From the NCBI RefSeq assembly GCF_013036045.1, contig NZ_WTPX01000002.1, positions 17,292 to 81,291 of the forward strand: a stretch of DNA of 64,000 nucleotides, written 5' to 3'. Below are positions 51,800 to 62,227 of the stretch, one piece after another; positions within the stretch are counted from its first letter, which is position 1; each line of letters begins with the position of its first letter. A program made the position numbers and the translations under genes. This DNA is from Alienimonas chondri (lineage in GTDB: Bacteria; Planctomycetota; Planctomycetia; Planctomycetales; Planctomycetaceae). Below the pieces are notes generated by a model, which searched no databases, had not been told where the DNA came from, and worked only from the letters and a program-made list of their open reading frames with translations.

Positions 51800-54625
51800 A
51801 TGTCCCGCCGCTCGCTCGTGTTGGGACTGACGGCTGGAATGGTCGGGTGGGGTCTGGGCGTCGCCGAGGCCGCGGACCCTGCGGACGTGGCGTTCTTCGA
51901 GACGAAGATCCGGCCGGCGCTGGTCGAGCATTGCCTCGAATGTCACGGAGCGGAGGCCGATCCGCCGGACGGCAATCTGCGGTTGGATCTTAGAGCGGGC
52001 TGGGAGATCGGCGGGGACAGCGGCCCGGCGCTCACGCCCGGCGACGTCGACGGCAGCGTGTTGATGGAGGCGCTGCGGTACGAAACCTATGAGATGCCGC
52101 CGGAGGGAAAGCTGCCGGATCATGTGGTCGCGGATTTCGCGAAGTGGATCGAACGCGGCGCCGTCGATCCCCGCGGCGGCACGCTGGAGGCGCCGGATGC
52201 CCCCGCCGCGGCGAACGTCGAAATTGATGAGTGGACTTACCGCACGCCGACGGCCGAACCCATCCCCGCGGTTCGTGACGAGGCATGGCCGCGGACCCCC
52301 GCGGATCGGTTCATTTTGGCCCGCTTGGAAGACGCGGGGCTCACGCCTGCCGCCGACGCCCCCGCGGCCACGGCGTTCCGTCGCCTGCACTTCGACCTCA
52401 GCGGACTGCCGCCGGACGCCGACGCGCTCGCCGAGTTTCAAGCCGATCCGAGTGAGGCCCGCTGGGCGGCGGCGGTCGATCGGTTGCTGGCCTCGCCGCG
52501 GTTTGGGCAGACGTGGGGGCGGCACTGGCTGGACGTTGCCCGCTACGCCGACAGCAACGGCAGCGACTTCAACGCCACCTGGCCGGACGCTTGGCGATAC
52601 CGAGATTACGTGATCGAGGCGTTTAACGACGACCTGCCCTTCGATCGATTCCTGACGGAACAGATCGCCGGCGACCTGCTGCCGGCGGACACCGACGCCG
52701 ACCGCGCCCGGCAGACGATCGCGACCGGGTTCCTCGCGCTCGGCACGAAGATGCTGTCGGAGCGGGACAAGGTGAAGCTGACGATGGACGTCGCCGACGA
52801 TCAGATCGACACCGTCGGCCGGGCCGCGATGGGGCTCACGCTCGGGTGCGCCCGCTGTCACGACCACAAGTTCGACCCGATCCCGACCCGCGATTACTAC
52901 GCCCTCGCGGGCATTTTCGCGTCGACGAAGACGTTGGACGGGGAGATGCAGAAGTACGTCTCCGACTTCGTCCGCGTCCCCCTGCCCGAAGATCCCGCGG
53001 TCACGGCGGCCCGCAAGGCCCATAAGGCCGCCGTCGCCAAGGCCGAAGCCGCGGTGAAGGACGCCAAAGCCGCGGTTGATGCGGCGGGTCTGGTCCCTGA
53101 GGGGGCGATCGCCGTGGATGACGCGGATGCGAAGGCTGTGGGCGATTGGAAGGCGAGCACCTATTCCAAGCCGTTCTACGGCAAGGGGTATCTCCACGAC
53201 GACAAGTCGGGCAAGGGCGAGAAGTCTTTGACCTTCACCGCGACGTTGCCCGCGGCGGGGCGGTGGGAAGCCCGCCTGCTCTACGCCGGCAGCGGCGGAC
53301 GGGCGTCGAACGTGCCCGTGAAGCTCCGCACGCCGGACGGCGAAACGGAGATGATCCTCGATCAAACCAAACCCGGTCCGCTGTTCGGCCGAGCGGCCGT
53401 GGTGGGCGAATACGAGGCGATGTCGGCGGGCGAGGTCGTCTCCGTGATTGTGCGGAACGACGGCACCGAGGGCCATGTGCTGGCGGACGCGGTGGTGTTC
53501 GCCCCCCTCGCCGACGAAAGCGTCGACCCGGCCGCGCACGCCGCTGCGAAGGCTCTCGTCGCCGAGACGGAAGCGACGCTGAAGGCTCTGAAAGACAACG
53601 CCCCGCCGCCGGCGCCCAACGCCTTCGCCGTGACGGATCGCCCGCGGGACGAGATCGCCGACACCGCCATCCGCATCCGCGGCGAGGCTCGGCAGGAGGG
53701 GGAAACGGTCCCCCGGGGCTTCCTCTCGGTCTGCGGCGGCGGCTCGGAGGAGATCCCGGAGGGCAGCGGGCGGCTCGAACTGGCGGAGTGGGTCACGCGG
53801 CCGGATCACCCGCTGACGGGGCGGGTCTTCGTGAATCGCGTGTGGGGACACCTGTTCGGTCGGGGCATCGTGTCGACGGCGGATAACTTCGGCGTCCTGG
53901 GCGCTCCTCCGACGCATCCGAAACTGCTGGATCGCCTTGCCGCGGAATTCGTGGCGGACGGTTGGCGGATCAAACCGCTCGTGCGGAGGCTCGTGACCAG
54001 CCGCGCCTATCGGCTTTCGTCCGTCCACCCGGACGCCCTCGAGAACGACCCGGAGAACGAACTTTTCGCCCGGGCCAATCGCCGTCGCCTCACCGCGGAA
54101 GCGCTCCGGGATACGACGCTGTGGCTCGCGGGCCAGTTGGAAGAGGCGCCGCCGGGCCGCTCGCCGGTCTCTGGGTTTGGTCGCCTGGCGGTCGACACGG
54201 CTAGCGGAAAGCCGACGGGGCCGGTCGAGGTGAACGCTCTCGCCGTGCGCAGCGTCTACCTGCCGCTGATTCGCAACGAACTGCCGGACGCCTTGGCGGT
54301 GTTCGACTTCGCCGATCCCGAGTCGGTCATCGGGGTACGACCCGCGACCAACGGGCCGGCTCAGAGTCTGTTCCTCTTGAATGCCCCGCAGGTGCGCGCT
54401 CGCGCCGAGGCGGCTGCCGATCGTTTTCGCACCCGGCCCGGCGAGGTCGGGGAACGGGTGTCGGAGTTGTATCGGGCGACGTTCAGCCGCGATCCCAGTG
54501 AGGCCGAGATCCGACGAGCCGTCGATTACCTCGATGCCGCCGCGGCCCGCGACGGCGAGGCTGTGGCTTGGGCGGACTTCGCGCACGTGCTGTTCTGCTC
54601 CGCCGAATTCCGCTTCCTCGATTAA
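51800..54625 (+). CDS. DUF1549/DUF1553 protein with planctomycete cytochrome c motif and golvesin-like insert
   Basis: A 941-residue exported protein (signal [20 protein letters not shown]). Near residue 46 it has [16 protein letters not shown], a CxxCH heme site of the planctomycete cytochrome (PSCyt1) type. DUF1549 follows ([38 protein letters not shown]), then a second C-x2-CH ([20 protein letters not shown]). Residues ~435-580 form a golvesin-like beta domain ([20 protein letters not shown]). DUF1553 ends the chain ([40 protein letters not shown]). Probably a periplasmic redox or polysaccharide-linked protein. It precedes its usual DUF1501 partner by 19 bp. Confidence 0.92.
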   Translation: MSRRSLVLGLTAGMVGWGLGVAEAADPADVAFFETKIRPALVEHCLECHGAEADPPDGNLRLDLRAGWEIGGDSGPALTPGDVDGSVLMEALRYETYEMPPEGKLPDHVVADFAKWIERGAVDPRGGTLEAPDAPAAANVEIDEWTYRTPTAEPIPAVRDEAWPRTPADRFILARLEDAGLTPAADAPAATAFRRLHFDLSGLPPDADALAEFQADPSEARWAAAVDRLLASPRFGQTWGRHWLDVARYADSNGSDFNATWPDAWRYRDYVIEAFNDDLPFDRFLTEQIAGDLLPADTDADRARQTIATGFLALGTKMLSERDKVKLTMDVADDQIDTVGRAAMGLTLGCARCHDHKFDPIPTRDYYALAGIFASTKTLDGEMQKYVSDFVRVPLPEDPAVTAARKAHKAAVAKAEAAVKDAKAAVDAAGLVPEGAIAVDDADAKAVGDWKASTYSKPFYGKGYLHDDKSGKGEKSLTFTATLPAAGRWEARLLYAGSGGRASNVPVKLRTPDGETEMILDQTKPGPLFGRAAVVGEYEAMSAGEVVSVIVRNDGTEGHVLADAVVFAPLADESVDPAAHAAAKALVAETEATLKALKDNAPPPAPNAFAVTDRPRDEIADTAIRIRGEARQEGETVPRGFLSVCGGGSEEIPEGSGRLELAEWVTRPDHPLTGRVFVNRVWGHLFGRGIVSTADNFGVLGAPPTHPKLLDRLAAEFVADGWRIKPLVRRLVTSRAYRLSSVHPDALENDPENELFARANRRRLTAEALRDTTLWLAGQLEEAPPGRSPVSGFGRLAVDTASGKPTGPVEVNALAVRSVYLPLIRNELPDALAVFDFADPESVIGVRPATNGPAQSLFLLNAPQVRARAEAAADRFRTRPGEVGERVSELYRATFSRDPSEAEIRRAVDYLDAAAARDGEAVAWADFAHVLFCSAEFRFLD

Positions 54626-54644
54626 TTCCCTCCCGGAGGAAACG

Positions 54645-56096
54645 ATGCCCGTCCGCGACCCCTATGCCTGCCACGACTTCGCCCCGGCCACGACCCGGCG
54701 GGCCGCGTTGCAGACATTGGGGGCGGGCTTCGGATCGCTGGCGTTAGGAGGAATGTGCGCCGATCTGACCGCCGCGGAGGCCGCCGCCGGTCCGGTCACG
54801 CCGGGATCGCTGACCCATCACGCCGCGCGGGCGAAGCGGGTAATCTTCCTGTTCATGCACGGCGGTCCCGCGCAAATGGACACGTTTGAGCAGAAGCCGC
54901 TGCTCACCCGCGACGACGGCAAGTCGCTGCCCGATCGGCCGGGGGCGCTGAAGTTCAACGACGCCAGTTCCAAGCTGCTGGCCAGCCCGTGGAAGTTCAA
55001 ACGCTACGGACAGTGCGGAAAGGCGGTCAGCGACCTCTTCCCGCACGTGGCCGAACACGTCGACGACATCGCCTTTCTGCACGGAATGCACAGCCGCGGG
55101 CAGAGCCACGGGCAAGCCGTCTGCATGCTGCACACCGGCAGCGATAACCTCCCCCGCCCCAGCGTCGGCGCCTGGGTGAGCTACGGCCTGGGGACGGAGA
55201 ATCGCGACCTGCCGTCGTTCATCTCCCTCGCCCCGCCCGGCGGGCACGGCGGGCCGCGCAACTACGGGCCGGCGTTCCTTCCCGCGGAGCACCAAGCCAC
55301 GGCGATCGGTCGCGGCGGACGGCTGGGAGCGGGCACGGTCAAGCATCTCGCCCGGCCGGAGGCGCTCTCCGAAGATCGCCGGGCCGCGCAGCTAGGTCTG
55401 CTCGCCGACCTGAACGCCGACTATTCCGACTGCATCGCCGAGGCCGCCGGCCAGCCGGACGCCGCTGTGGAAGGCGCCGTGCGCGGGTTTGAATTGGCCC
55501 ATCGCATGGCAGGCGTCGCCCCGGACGTCCTCGACCTCTCCCAAGAGACCAAGGAGACGCACGCACTTTACGGCGTGGGCGAGAAGCCGACGGACGGCTT
55601 CGGCCGGGAGTGCTTACTGGCTCGTCGGCTCTGCGAGGCCGGCGTGCGCTACGTGCAGGTTTCCACCGGATACGACTGGGACCAGCACGGGGGGTTGAAG
55701 AAGGGACACGAGGCGAACGCCGGCAAGGTGGATCGCCCGATCGCCGGCCTGCTGACGGATCTCAAACGTCGTGGACTCTTGGAGGACACGCTCGTGGTGT
55801 GGGGCGGCGAGTTCGGCCGCACGGCGACGGCTCAGGGGAAGGACGGCCGCGACCACAACCCGAGCGGCTTCACGATGTGGATGGCCGGCGGCGGGGCCAA
55901 GGGCGGTCACAGCCACGGCGCCACCGACGAATACGGCGCCTACGCCGTCGAGGGCCGCACGCACATGCACGACCTGCACGCCACGATGCTGCACCTCCTC
56001 GGCCTGAATCACGAACGTCTGACCTACCGCCATGCCGGCCGAGATTTCCGCCTGACCGACGTCGCGGGGCGCGTGGTGAACGAAGTCATCGCCTGA
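54645..56096 (+). CDS. DUF1501 family protein
   Basis: A 483-residue protein of the alkaline-phosphatase-like DUF1501 family, commonly paired with DUF1549/DUF1553 genes in planctomycetes. A Tat-type signal ([20 protein letters not shown]) is followed by [20 protein letters not shown], the [17 protein letters not shown] region, [14 protein letters not shown] and [20 protein letters not shown], then [20 protein letters not shown]. The ATG at 54645 has a perfect GGAGGA ribosome site at 54635-54640, rare in this window, so strong translation is likely. Forms an operon with the preceding gene. Substrate unknown. Confidence 0.94.
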   Translation: MPVRDPYACHDFAPATTRRAALQTLGAGFGSLALGGMCADLTAAEAAAGPVTPGSLTHHAARAKRVIFLFMHGGPAQMDTFEQKPLLTRDDGKSLPDRPGALKFNDASSKLLASPWKFKRYGQCGKAVSDLFPHVAEHVDDIAFLHGMHSRGQSHGQAVCMLHTGSDNLPRPSVGAWVSYGLGTENRDLPSFISLAPPGGHGGPRNYGPAFLPAEHQATAIGRGGRLGAGTVKHLARPEALSEDRRAAQLGLLADLNADYSDCIAEAAGQPDAAVEGAVRGFELAHRMAGVAPDVLDLSQETKETHALYGVGEKPTDGFGRECLLARRLCEAGVRYVQVSTGYDWDQHGGLKKGHEANAGKVDRPIAGLLTDLKRRGLLEDTLVVWGGEFGRTATAQGKDGRDHNPSGFTMWMAGGGAKGGHSHGATDEYGAYAVEGRTHMHDLHATMLHLLGLNHERLTYRHAGRDFRLTDVAGRVVNEVIA

Positions 56097-56123
56097 CCGC
56101 GTCGCTGAGGACGGCGGGCGCGC

Positions 56124-58739
56124 TCAGCCGGTCGATTCTTGCTCGTCGGGAGAGGCCTCATCCGGCTCAGGTTCGCTTTGGAGCGGCTCGGGAACCTCTG
56201 TGAACGATGAGGGCAGGGTGAAGTCCGATCGTCCCTCGACGTAGATTTTCTGGATGCGGAATCGTTGGGGTTCTTGAGCGTACGACACGGAGCCCAGTTT
56301 GAACCGGCCGATCTCGGACGGGCCGCGGCGCTGAGTTCGAACCATGTATCGATGGTTGAGGCAACAGACGACGTCATCCGGGCGGACCATCGTTTGAAGC
56401 GGATAGAACGGCGCTTCGCCCGACGTTCCAAAGACTCGTGCAGAGGGGTCCTGGTGCGGCAGCGGTTGCCAAGCCAGCCAGCCGCTGTCGGTCTGGGGAT
56501 CTCTTGCGATGCCCCAAAGCCCGCCGTCCGAGGAGTCGAGTTCGCCGGGATTTGCAGGCCAAATCCCCCGCCCGACCCCGATGCCGACGCTTCGCGTGGG
56601 GGTCGATTCGTCGCGCTCCGGCGAGATTGAAACGTAGATGACGATCGGCCGCGGGAATGCGACCAGCGGACTGAGATAAGGCGTGTTGCGACCCGATCCG
56701 CTCAGCGTCGCGATCCCGCCCGTCTCGCCCTCCTCGACCGTCACGTACTCCGCCGGGCAGCGGAACCCCGAGAGATCCTCGTCGATCGGCAGACTGAAGC
56801 TCCTGTCCTCATCGTACGCCTGCCGCCAGGCGAGCAGCAGTCGGACCTCCCCCGCCCATTCGCGGATCGTCTCAGCGTCGCCGTCGTCTCCGTTCACAGA
56901 TTCCAACACGGACTGAACGTCTTCGAACAGGGCCGGCAGATCGGCGGAGTCGATGGGATCGGCCTCTTCTTCGAAGGCCGCGGCCAACCGGTTCGCGGAC
57001 TCGGCCGCCGAGCCGTCCGCGGCGAGCAGCGGCCCGAGCACCCAGGACCGCCGGTAGCCGTCGAGGAATCTCCGCAGGTCGGTTCCGTCGTCCGGCCAGA
57101 CGCGGAGCATCGCTGTTCGCTCCTTGGACATGCCGAGGTCCGCCATCTCTTCGAAGAGGGCTCTGGCACGGTTCGATTGGAAGTGATGCAGTCGAAAGCC
57201 CGGTTCGACGGTCGCGGCGAGTTCGAGGAACCGGCCCGTTTGATCCTCCAACAGGGTCCGCCATGGACCGTCCGCGGGGGCTGCGAAGTCGTCCCCGCTG
57301 TCAGCGATCTGACGTGCGATCTCCCAGCCGGCGTTGGGAACGACCGTGTCCTCGAGGTCTTCCCGCAGCGTCTCCGCGGAGATCGACACCAGAATGTCGA
57401 ACGAACCGCCCCACTTCGGATGCATCGCGTTGGCGATCGCCATATATGCGTCCCAATGGTCGATTTTGGCCGCCACGGCCCAGCGGAACCACGCGATCGG
57501 GCTCAGTCGCCCCCCGCCCGCCATCGCCACGCTGATTAGCTTTGTCGACGCCGGCGACAGGTCCGGCCGGTGCAGGAACGCGGCGTGCAGGTGCTGGGCG
57601 GCCATGGCGATGCGTTGACCAAACACGTCCCAAGCGCCGGCGACGACCTGATTGGCCATCCCGTCCCCGCGCGCGTCCCAAGCGGTCTCCAAGAACGTTT
57701 CGCCGGCGAAGCAGTGGAACGCATAGGGGTCGCCGCCGGCTTCGGCTCCGCTGGAGAGGGCGTTCAGCGTGTACAGGCCACCGACCGAGACGCTCATGTG
57801 ATCGGCCGCTCTGTTCACCGGCTGCCCTTCGGGGTCATCGGGGTACAAGCCTGCGACGTCCCGAGCGGCATTCAGCAGAAAATGCGGGGCGAGCGGGTGC
57901 TGGGCCAAGACCTCGGAGTCAGGCGTCAGCGAGGCGGCGAACGCCTCCAACCCATCCCCCGCCGACTCAAGTGCGTGGCCCTCATCCTCCAAACCGGCCG
58001 GTTGGACGACTCTCAAGCGCCAATAAGCGACCCGATGCAGGAACCAGGGCGGCGCCTCCGCGGCGAACAGGGCCTCGACGACGTCCGCGAACTCCTTCGC
58101 CACCTCCTTGGTCACGGACTCCACGGCGATCCCCCTCGTCGATTCCCACGCGAGATGGGCCTGAACCAGCGGATCGTCGGTTCCCGTCTCACGGATGCGA
58201 TCCGCCGCGGCAGCGATGGCGGCGTTTCGCTCTTCGGCTCCCTCAAGCCCGAGCTTGCCCACCTCGTCTAACAGCAGCGCTTCGTCCTCGGTCAGGGGAT
58301 GCTCCGCCGTCCAGACGGCGACCTGGTCCGCCCAGAAGCGCTGAAAATCCTGTTCGAACTGCTCGTCGGTGAGCAGATCCCCCGGCGGGGGAAGCAGAGC
58401 GGGAAATTGCTGCCCTGGGACGGGCTCTAAGGGCGGCAACGCCGGCGGATCGACCTGCTCCCCGCGTTCGGCCGTCGCCCAGCGAGCGAATCGCTCCTCC
58501 GTTTGAGCCAATTCATCCCGCCACCGATGGTGGATGACGCCCAGCGTCGGTCCGGCGTAGAGCACCCGCTTGATCGGCTTCCTTGGGCGACTTTTCTCTG
58601 CGGTCGCCTCCGCGGCCGCCGCTTCCGCGATGTTCGCTTCGATGACCGAAGGCTCCCCCTGCTCGGGGTCCCCGCCGCACCCCGCGGCGACCAGCGCAAT
58701 GAGGGATGCGACAACGGTCCGGGACGGCGTGGCGATCAT
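56124..58739 (-). CDS. Large lipoprotein of unknown function, possible DUF4034-like region
   Basis: An 871-residue protein with a signal and lipobox (ALVAAGC) followed by an acidic, Ala/Glu-rich stretch. The body is largely helical. One part, WDAYMAIANAMHPKWGGSFD, resembles the W-GG motif of DUF4034, but I am not certain. The C-terminal ~200 residues are beta-rich (VTVEEGETGGIATLSGSGRN, then RPIVIYVSISPERD). No catalytic motif is recognised. Likely anchored in the envelope. It is convergent with the DUF1501 gene and unlinked to its neighbours. Confidence 0.65.
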   Translation of the reverse strand: MIATPSRTVVASLIALVAAGCGGDPEQGEPSVIEANIAEAAAAEATAEKSRPRKPIKRVLYAGPTLGVIHHRWRDELAQTEERFARWATAERGEQVDPPALPPLEPVPGQQFPALLPPPGDLLTDEQFEQDFQRFWADQVAVWTAEHPLTEDEALLLDEVGKLGLEGAEERNAAIAAAADRIRETGTDDPLVQAHLAWESTRGIAVESVTKEVAKEFADVVEALFAAEAPPWFLHRVAYWRLRVVQPAGLEDEGHALESAGDGLEAFAASLTPDSEVLAQHPLAPHFLLNAARDVAGLYPDDPEGQPVNRAADHMSVSVGGLYTLNALSSGAEAGGDPYAFHCFAGETFLETAWDARGDGMANQVVAGAWDVFGQRIAMAAQHLHAAFLHRPDLSPASTKLISVAMAGGGRLSPIAWFRWAVAAKIDHWDAYMAIANAMHPKWGGSFDILVSISAETLREDLEDTVVPNAGWEIARQIADSGDDFAAPADGPWRTLLEDQTGRFLELAATVEPGFRLHHFQSNRARALFEEMADLGMSKERTAMLRVWPDDGTDLRRFLDGYRRSWVLGPLLAADGSAAESANRLAAAFEEEADPIDSADLPALFEDVQSVLESVNGDDGDAETIREWAGEVRLLLAWRQAYDEDRSFSLPIDEDLSGFRCPAEYVTVEEGETGGIATLSGSGRNTPYLSPLVAFPRPIVIYVSISPERDESTPTRSVGIGVGRGIWPANPGELDSSDGGLWGIARDPQTDSGWLAWQPLPHQDPSARVFGTSGEAPFYPLQTMVRPDDVVCCLNHRYMVRTQRRGPSEIGRFKLGSVSYAQEPQRFRIQKIYVEGRSDFTLPSSFTEVPEPLQSEPEPDEASPDEQESTG

Positions 58740-58842
58740 CGATTCAATTCCGGCTTATTTCTAGCCGCCAGACGGTAGCCGAGCCTTCCCGACGCCGCGA
58801 CTTCGAACGAGCGGCTTCCGCTTGTCGGTTCGGCCATCCACA

Positions 58843-60558
58843 TCACCACCAGCGCATTCCATAAACCGCCAGTTCTTCCGCGACGGTCGCCGGGGCGTCG
58901 CCGTTCAGCAGCGCCTCAATACGAGCGCGGTTTCGCTGGAGCATTGCTTCAAACTGCCTGCGGGCGAGCTGATAACGGCCCAACCGTGCAACCGCCGTGG
59001 GGGCGTCGGCGTCGCGGGGGGCGTCGAGCGCACGGGCCGCGAGCGTCATCCGGGCGGCCACGCCGCGGGCGACGACGGGGTTGTCGCTTTCCAGCAGCGG
59101 CTCCAGCGCCAGTAATCCGCCGAGGTCGATGGCGTGGTTGCCGATCAACGCCAAGGGCGGCAGATCGTCATTCGCCACCCGGGAGGCATTGTAGGTGTGG
59201 GCCATCCAGTCGATGGGGAAGAGCAGCCCGGCCAGCAGAACCAATGCCGCCGCCCGGGCCTGCCGACGAACCAGCCAGGTGAAGCCGCGATCCCACGCGA
59301 TCTTGGCCACGACGATCGCGAATCCGACCGCGACGGCGGCGATCCCGAGGAAACCGACGATCCGCATCCGGGATAGGCCGTTGAAGTCGACGTAGTTCAG
59401 CAGCCGGTTCAGCACGGCGGCGACGAGCAGGAAGTTCAAACCGCTCCAGATCCAAGCCAGCGTACGCAGGCGTCCGGCCCGCGGATCGGAGATCAGGGAG
59501 CCGCGGAACATCGCCGACAGCAGCGCCGTCGCCGCGGCGAGCGCCGCCGTCAGCCAAGCGGCACCTTCATGAGCATACCCGGCGTAATAGAAGTCCTCCG
59601 GGAAGTTGCGCCGCCACAGCGTGGCGAACTCGAAGGGCAGATAGACCGCGAAGACCCCCACGACGACCAGCAGAGTGTTCCGCACGGCGGAGTAGGCATG
59701 GGACGGCGTGCCTCGAGACGCCCGGCGGCGGGCCGTCGCGGCGGCCTCCCGGTCCGCCGTCAGGTCCAACAGAGAGCCTCGCACCAACGGCCGTAACGAT
59801 CCGAGCGTCGCTCCGCCCACGACGACCCAGAGGAACACTTGCACGGGACCGGGCACGATCCAGCGGATCGCGTCCCCGAACCGGGCCGAGACGCTGGCGA
59901 GCCACTCGCCGACCATCTCTTTCAAGTCGGGATTGGCGAGGAGAAACAGCCCCGCGAACACCGCTCCCGCGGCGATCGGCATCAGGACGCTCAGTGAATT
60001 CGAGGTTCGACCGGCTCCCCGAACGCCGGAGTCGCGGTGGGAGCCAGTCCCGGCGCCGTCGGCGTGATCCCGACCCAACAGGTTCCGAAGAGCGACGACG
60101 GCCGCCGGAGCGGCGGGAAACGCTTGGAGCGCCTGAATCGGCAGATCCAGTACCCACACCTTCCGTCCCGCGCGAGCCAGCCCCAACGCGACCAACAGGG
60201 CGATGCCCGCCGCGACCGCTCCTCCCCACCCGAGCCACGCCAACCGCCCGGCTGTCAGCACGAGCAGCCCGGCGACGACCGCAAACCCGCGCCAATTCGA
60301 CTGACGAAAGGGCGATCCAAAGGCCACGACCGGAATCAGCCCCAGCAAAAACAGGCCCGCAGCCGCATACCCGCCCGTTCGGTAGATCAGGAGATCGAAC
60401 AGCACGACCGCGGCCAGCGCCGCGACTGGCTCCCGCACCGTCGGCGGAGGATCGGTCGGATCGTCTCCGACCCAGTCGTCGGTCGAACCGCCCGCCCGCG
60501 GGGCGTGTGCGTCCGGCGGTTCCTCAAAGAGATCGGCGGGTTCGTCGGACGAGGACAT
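58843..60558 (-). CDS. Polytopic membrane protein, DUF4153/DUF4173-like
   Basis: A 571-residue protein with about 12 membrane helices after an acidic N-terminal tail. The central part carries YLPFEFATLWRRNFPEDFYY, then AGYAHEGAAWLTAALAAATA and LAWIWSGLNFLLVAAVLNRL, matching the DUF4173 pattern (YAHEGxxxL). The C-terminal ~110 residues are soluble and helical (ALEPLLESDNPVVARGVAAR). Function unknown. It runs on the same strand as the two glycosyltransferases upstream, separated by only 30 bp, so they may share a transcript. Confidence 0.78.
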   Translation of the reverse strand: MSSSDEPADLFEEPPDAHAPRAGGSTDDWVGDDPTDPPPTVREPVAALAAVVLFDLLIYRTGGYAAAGLFLLGLIPVVAFGSPFRQSNWRGFAVVAGLLVLTAGRLAWLGWGGAVAAGIALLVALGLARAGRKVWVLDLPIQALQAFPAAPAAVVALRNLLGRDHADGAGTGSHRDSGVRGAGRTSNSLSVLMPIAAGAVFAGLFLLANPDLKEMVGEWLASVSARFGDAIRWIVPGPVQVFLWVVVGGATLGSLRPLVRGSLLDLTADREAAATARRRASRGTPSHAYSAVRNTLLVVVGVFAVYLPFEFATLWRRNFPEDFYYAGYAHEGAAWLTAALAAATALLSAMFRGSLISDPRAGRLRTLAWIWSGLNFLLVAAVLNRLLNYVDFNGLSRMRIVGFLGIAAVAVGFAIVVAKIAWDRGFTWLVRRQARAAALVLLAGLLFPIDWMAHTYNASRVANDDLPPLALIGNHAIDLGGLLALEPLLESDNPVVARGVAARMTLAARALDAPRDADAPTAVARLGRYQLARRQFEAMLQRNRARIEALLNGDAPATVAEELAVYGMRWW

Positions 60559-60588
60559 CGCGATCCTTGAGGGACGGGCGGTCCGAGT

Positions 60589-61302
60589 TTAACGCTCCGA
60601 CACGCCCCCCGGCGACTCGCTCGAAAGCGACGCGAGGAGCGTGCGCTGGGCGTCGAGCGGGTCGGCCAACTCGGCGAGCGCCCGCCGCAATCGGGGGAGA
60701 TCGTCGACCGTATCCACGTCGAAAGAGACCGGCTCCTCCGCCGTCGTTCCGAGCGGGCCGAGCGCGGCGATCGTTTCGGCGGCAGTCGTCGCAGCGCTGT
60801 AGTTCACGGAGAGAAACGCCGCGCGCGGGATCGGCCGTCGCCCCCCCAGCAGCCAGTATCCGCCGTCTTCGCAGCGCCCGAGGCGAAAGTCGGCGGGGTG
60901 TGATGCGTCCAGCAAGGCCGCCGCGGGACGCACGAAGTGGGCGGGGGTGTGATGGGGCGAATCGCAGCCGATCAACAGGACCGCCGGCCGCTCCACGATC
61001 AGGCGGGAGTACACCGTGTGCAGGCGTTCGCCGAGTCCGCCCGTCCCCTGCCCCGTCGTGCGGCGCCCGGACCAGATCGGGGCGTTCGCAGCCTCCGGTT
61101 CGGCGACGGCCCAGACCACGTCCAGCGGCCCGAGCGCGGCGGCGGCCTCGGCAATGGCCGCGGTCGCGGCGAGGCTCCCTCGATAGAATGCCCCGGCCCG
61201 CGTCGTCCCGATGTCCGCGGCCAAACGCGTCTTCGCGGGGGTGCGACCGGGCGTCTTGGCGAAGACGGCGAGGGCGGCCCGGTTCGTTTTGGTCCCGTTC
61301 AT
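60589..61302 (-). CDS. TIGR04282/DUF2064-type glycosyltransferase
   Basis: A 237-residue GT-A fold protein of the DUF2064 / TIGR04282 type. The N-terminal AALAVFAKTPGRTPAKTRLA is the sugar-nucleotide-binding start of the family. LLIGCDSPHHTPAHFVRPAA is the metal-binding segment, followed by LGRCEDGGYWLLGGRRP. TIGR04282 proteins are named for their neighbourhood with arsenosugar genes, and usually sit beside TIGR04283 proteins, as here. The other arsenosugar genes (arsM, radical SAM) are not seen. Substrate unknown. The start follows the upstream stop by only 5 bp. Confidence 0.82.
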   Translation of the reverse strand: MNGTKTNRAALAVFAKTPGRTPAKTRLAADIGTTRAGAFYRGSLAATAAIAEAAAALGPLDVVWAVAEPEAANAPIWSGRRTTGQGTGGLGERLHTVYSRLIVERPAVLLIGCDSPHHTPAHFVRPAAALLDASHPADFRLGRCEDGGYWLLGGRRPIPRAAFLSVNYSAATTAAETIAALGPLGTTAEEPVSFDVDTVDDLPRLRRALAELADPLDAQRTLLASLSSESPGGVSER

Positions 61303-61307
61303 GGCGC

Positions 61308-62048
61308 TCACCGCCCTCGCATCCAGGCCCACCACTGCGGAGCGGCCTGTCGTGCCGTCAGCCAGACGTGCGTTGCGGTCGTGCGGATCCAGCCGCGCCG
61401 CTGATACTTGCGGGCGCTGGTCGTCACCGTCGCGGGCAGTTCGATGAGAAACGCTCCGGCCCGGCGGGCCTTCCAGGCGAAAAGATGGCCCTCTCCGTAG
61501 GGCGCCGCCTCGTCGAATCCGCCCAACTCCTCCCAGAGCTCGCGCGAAAGGAAGAACCCTTGATCGCCGAAGGGCATCCCGAGCATTCGACTGCGAAGAT
61601 TCGCCGCCCATCCGTTGAGGCGCGTCAGCGGCGGCCCGTCGGCTGCGAAGTCGAGTTTCAGATAGCCCACCGCTCGCCCAAGTCTTTGCCCGCGTTCCAC
61701 GGCGGATCGGATCGCCCCGGCGTCGAGGCGGCTGTCCGCGTGCAGAAACCACAGCATCGCTCCGTCGGCTGTGCGAGCCACGGCGTTCATCTGCGACGCT
61801 CGGTTCGGGCGGTCGGCCGGGATCCACTCGGCCCACTCCGCCAGACCGGACGGCGAATCCCCCGGCCCGCAGAGAATCGCTTTGCCGCCGGCGTTTCCGA
61901 AGGGACCGAGGTCGTCGAGCAGCGCCCGCCAAGCGCCCTCGCCGGGGCCGACGGGGATGCAGACGCTCACGTCGGTCGCCCACGCAGCCGATGCGGCGTC
62001 AACAAGCTGGGGGCGGCGAAGGGCGGAGGGCGGCATTGGAAGCGCCAT
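61308..62048 (-). CDS. TIGR04283-type family 2 glycosyltransferase
   Basis: A 246-residue GT-A enzyme. It has VSVCIPVGPGEGAWRALLDD near the start, the RASQMNAVARTADGAMLWFL segment with HADS as the DxD-like metal motif, and GDQGFFLSRELWEELGGFDE. It matches the TIGR04283 family, paired with TIGR04282 as usual. The ATG at 62048 (MALPMPPSAL) was chosen; a TTG at 62075 would add nine residues. First gene of the short strand unit with the DUF2064-type enzyme and perhaps the DUF4173 protein. It diverges from the Wza-like gene. Confidence 0.8.
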   Translation of the reverse strand: MALPMPPSALRRPQLVDAASAAWATDVSVCIPVGPGEGAWRALLDDLGPFGNAGGKAILCGPGDSPSGLAEWAEWIPADRPNRASQMNAVARTADGAMLWFLHADSRLDAGAIRSAVERGQRLGRAVGYLKLDFAADGPPLTRLNGWAANLRSRMLGMPFGDQGFFLSRELWEELGGFDEAAPYGEGHLFAWKARRAGAFLIELPATVTTSARKYQRRGWIRTTATHVWLTARQAAPQWWAWMRGR

Positions 62049-62227
62049 CGAACGCTCGTCCGATGTGTCCCGCAAGGCCGCTCTCGTCCGTTCGGGGGCC
62101 GAGGCAGCCCAGGGCGTTCGCGAGCGAAGGGGGCCGGTTCAAGCGGTTCGACCGGTTCGCCCGAAGATGACGCCAGGGCCGGCTGCATCGCCGCGTCCTG
62201 CCCCGCGCCCGCTTTGATGGACCCGTG

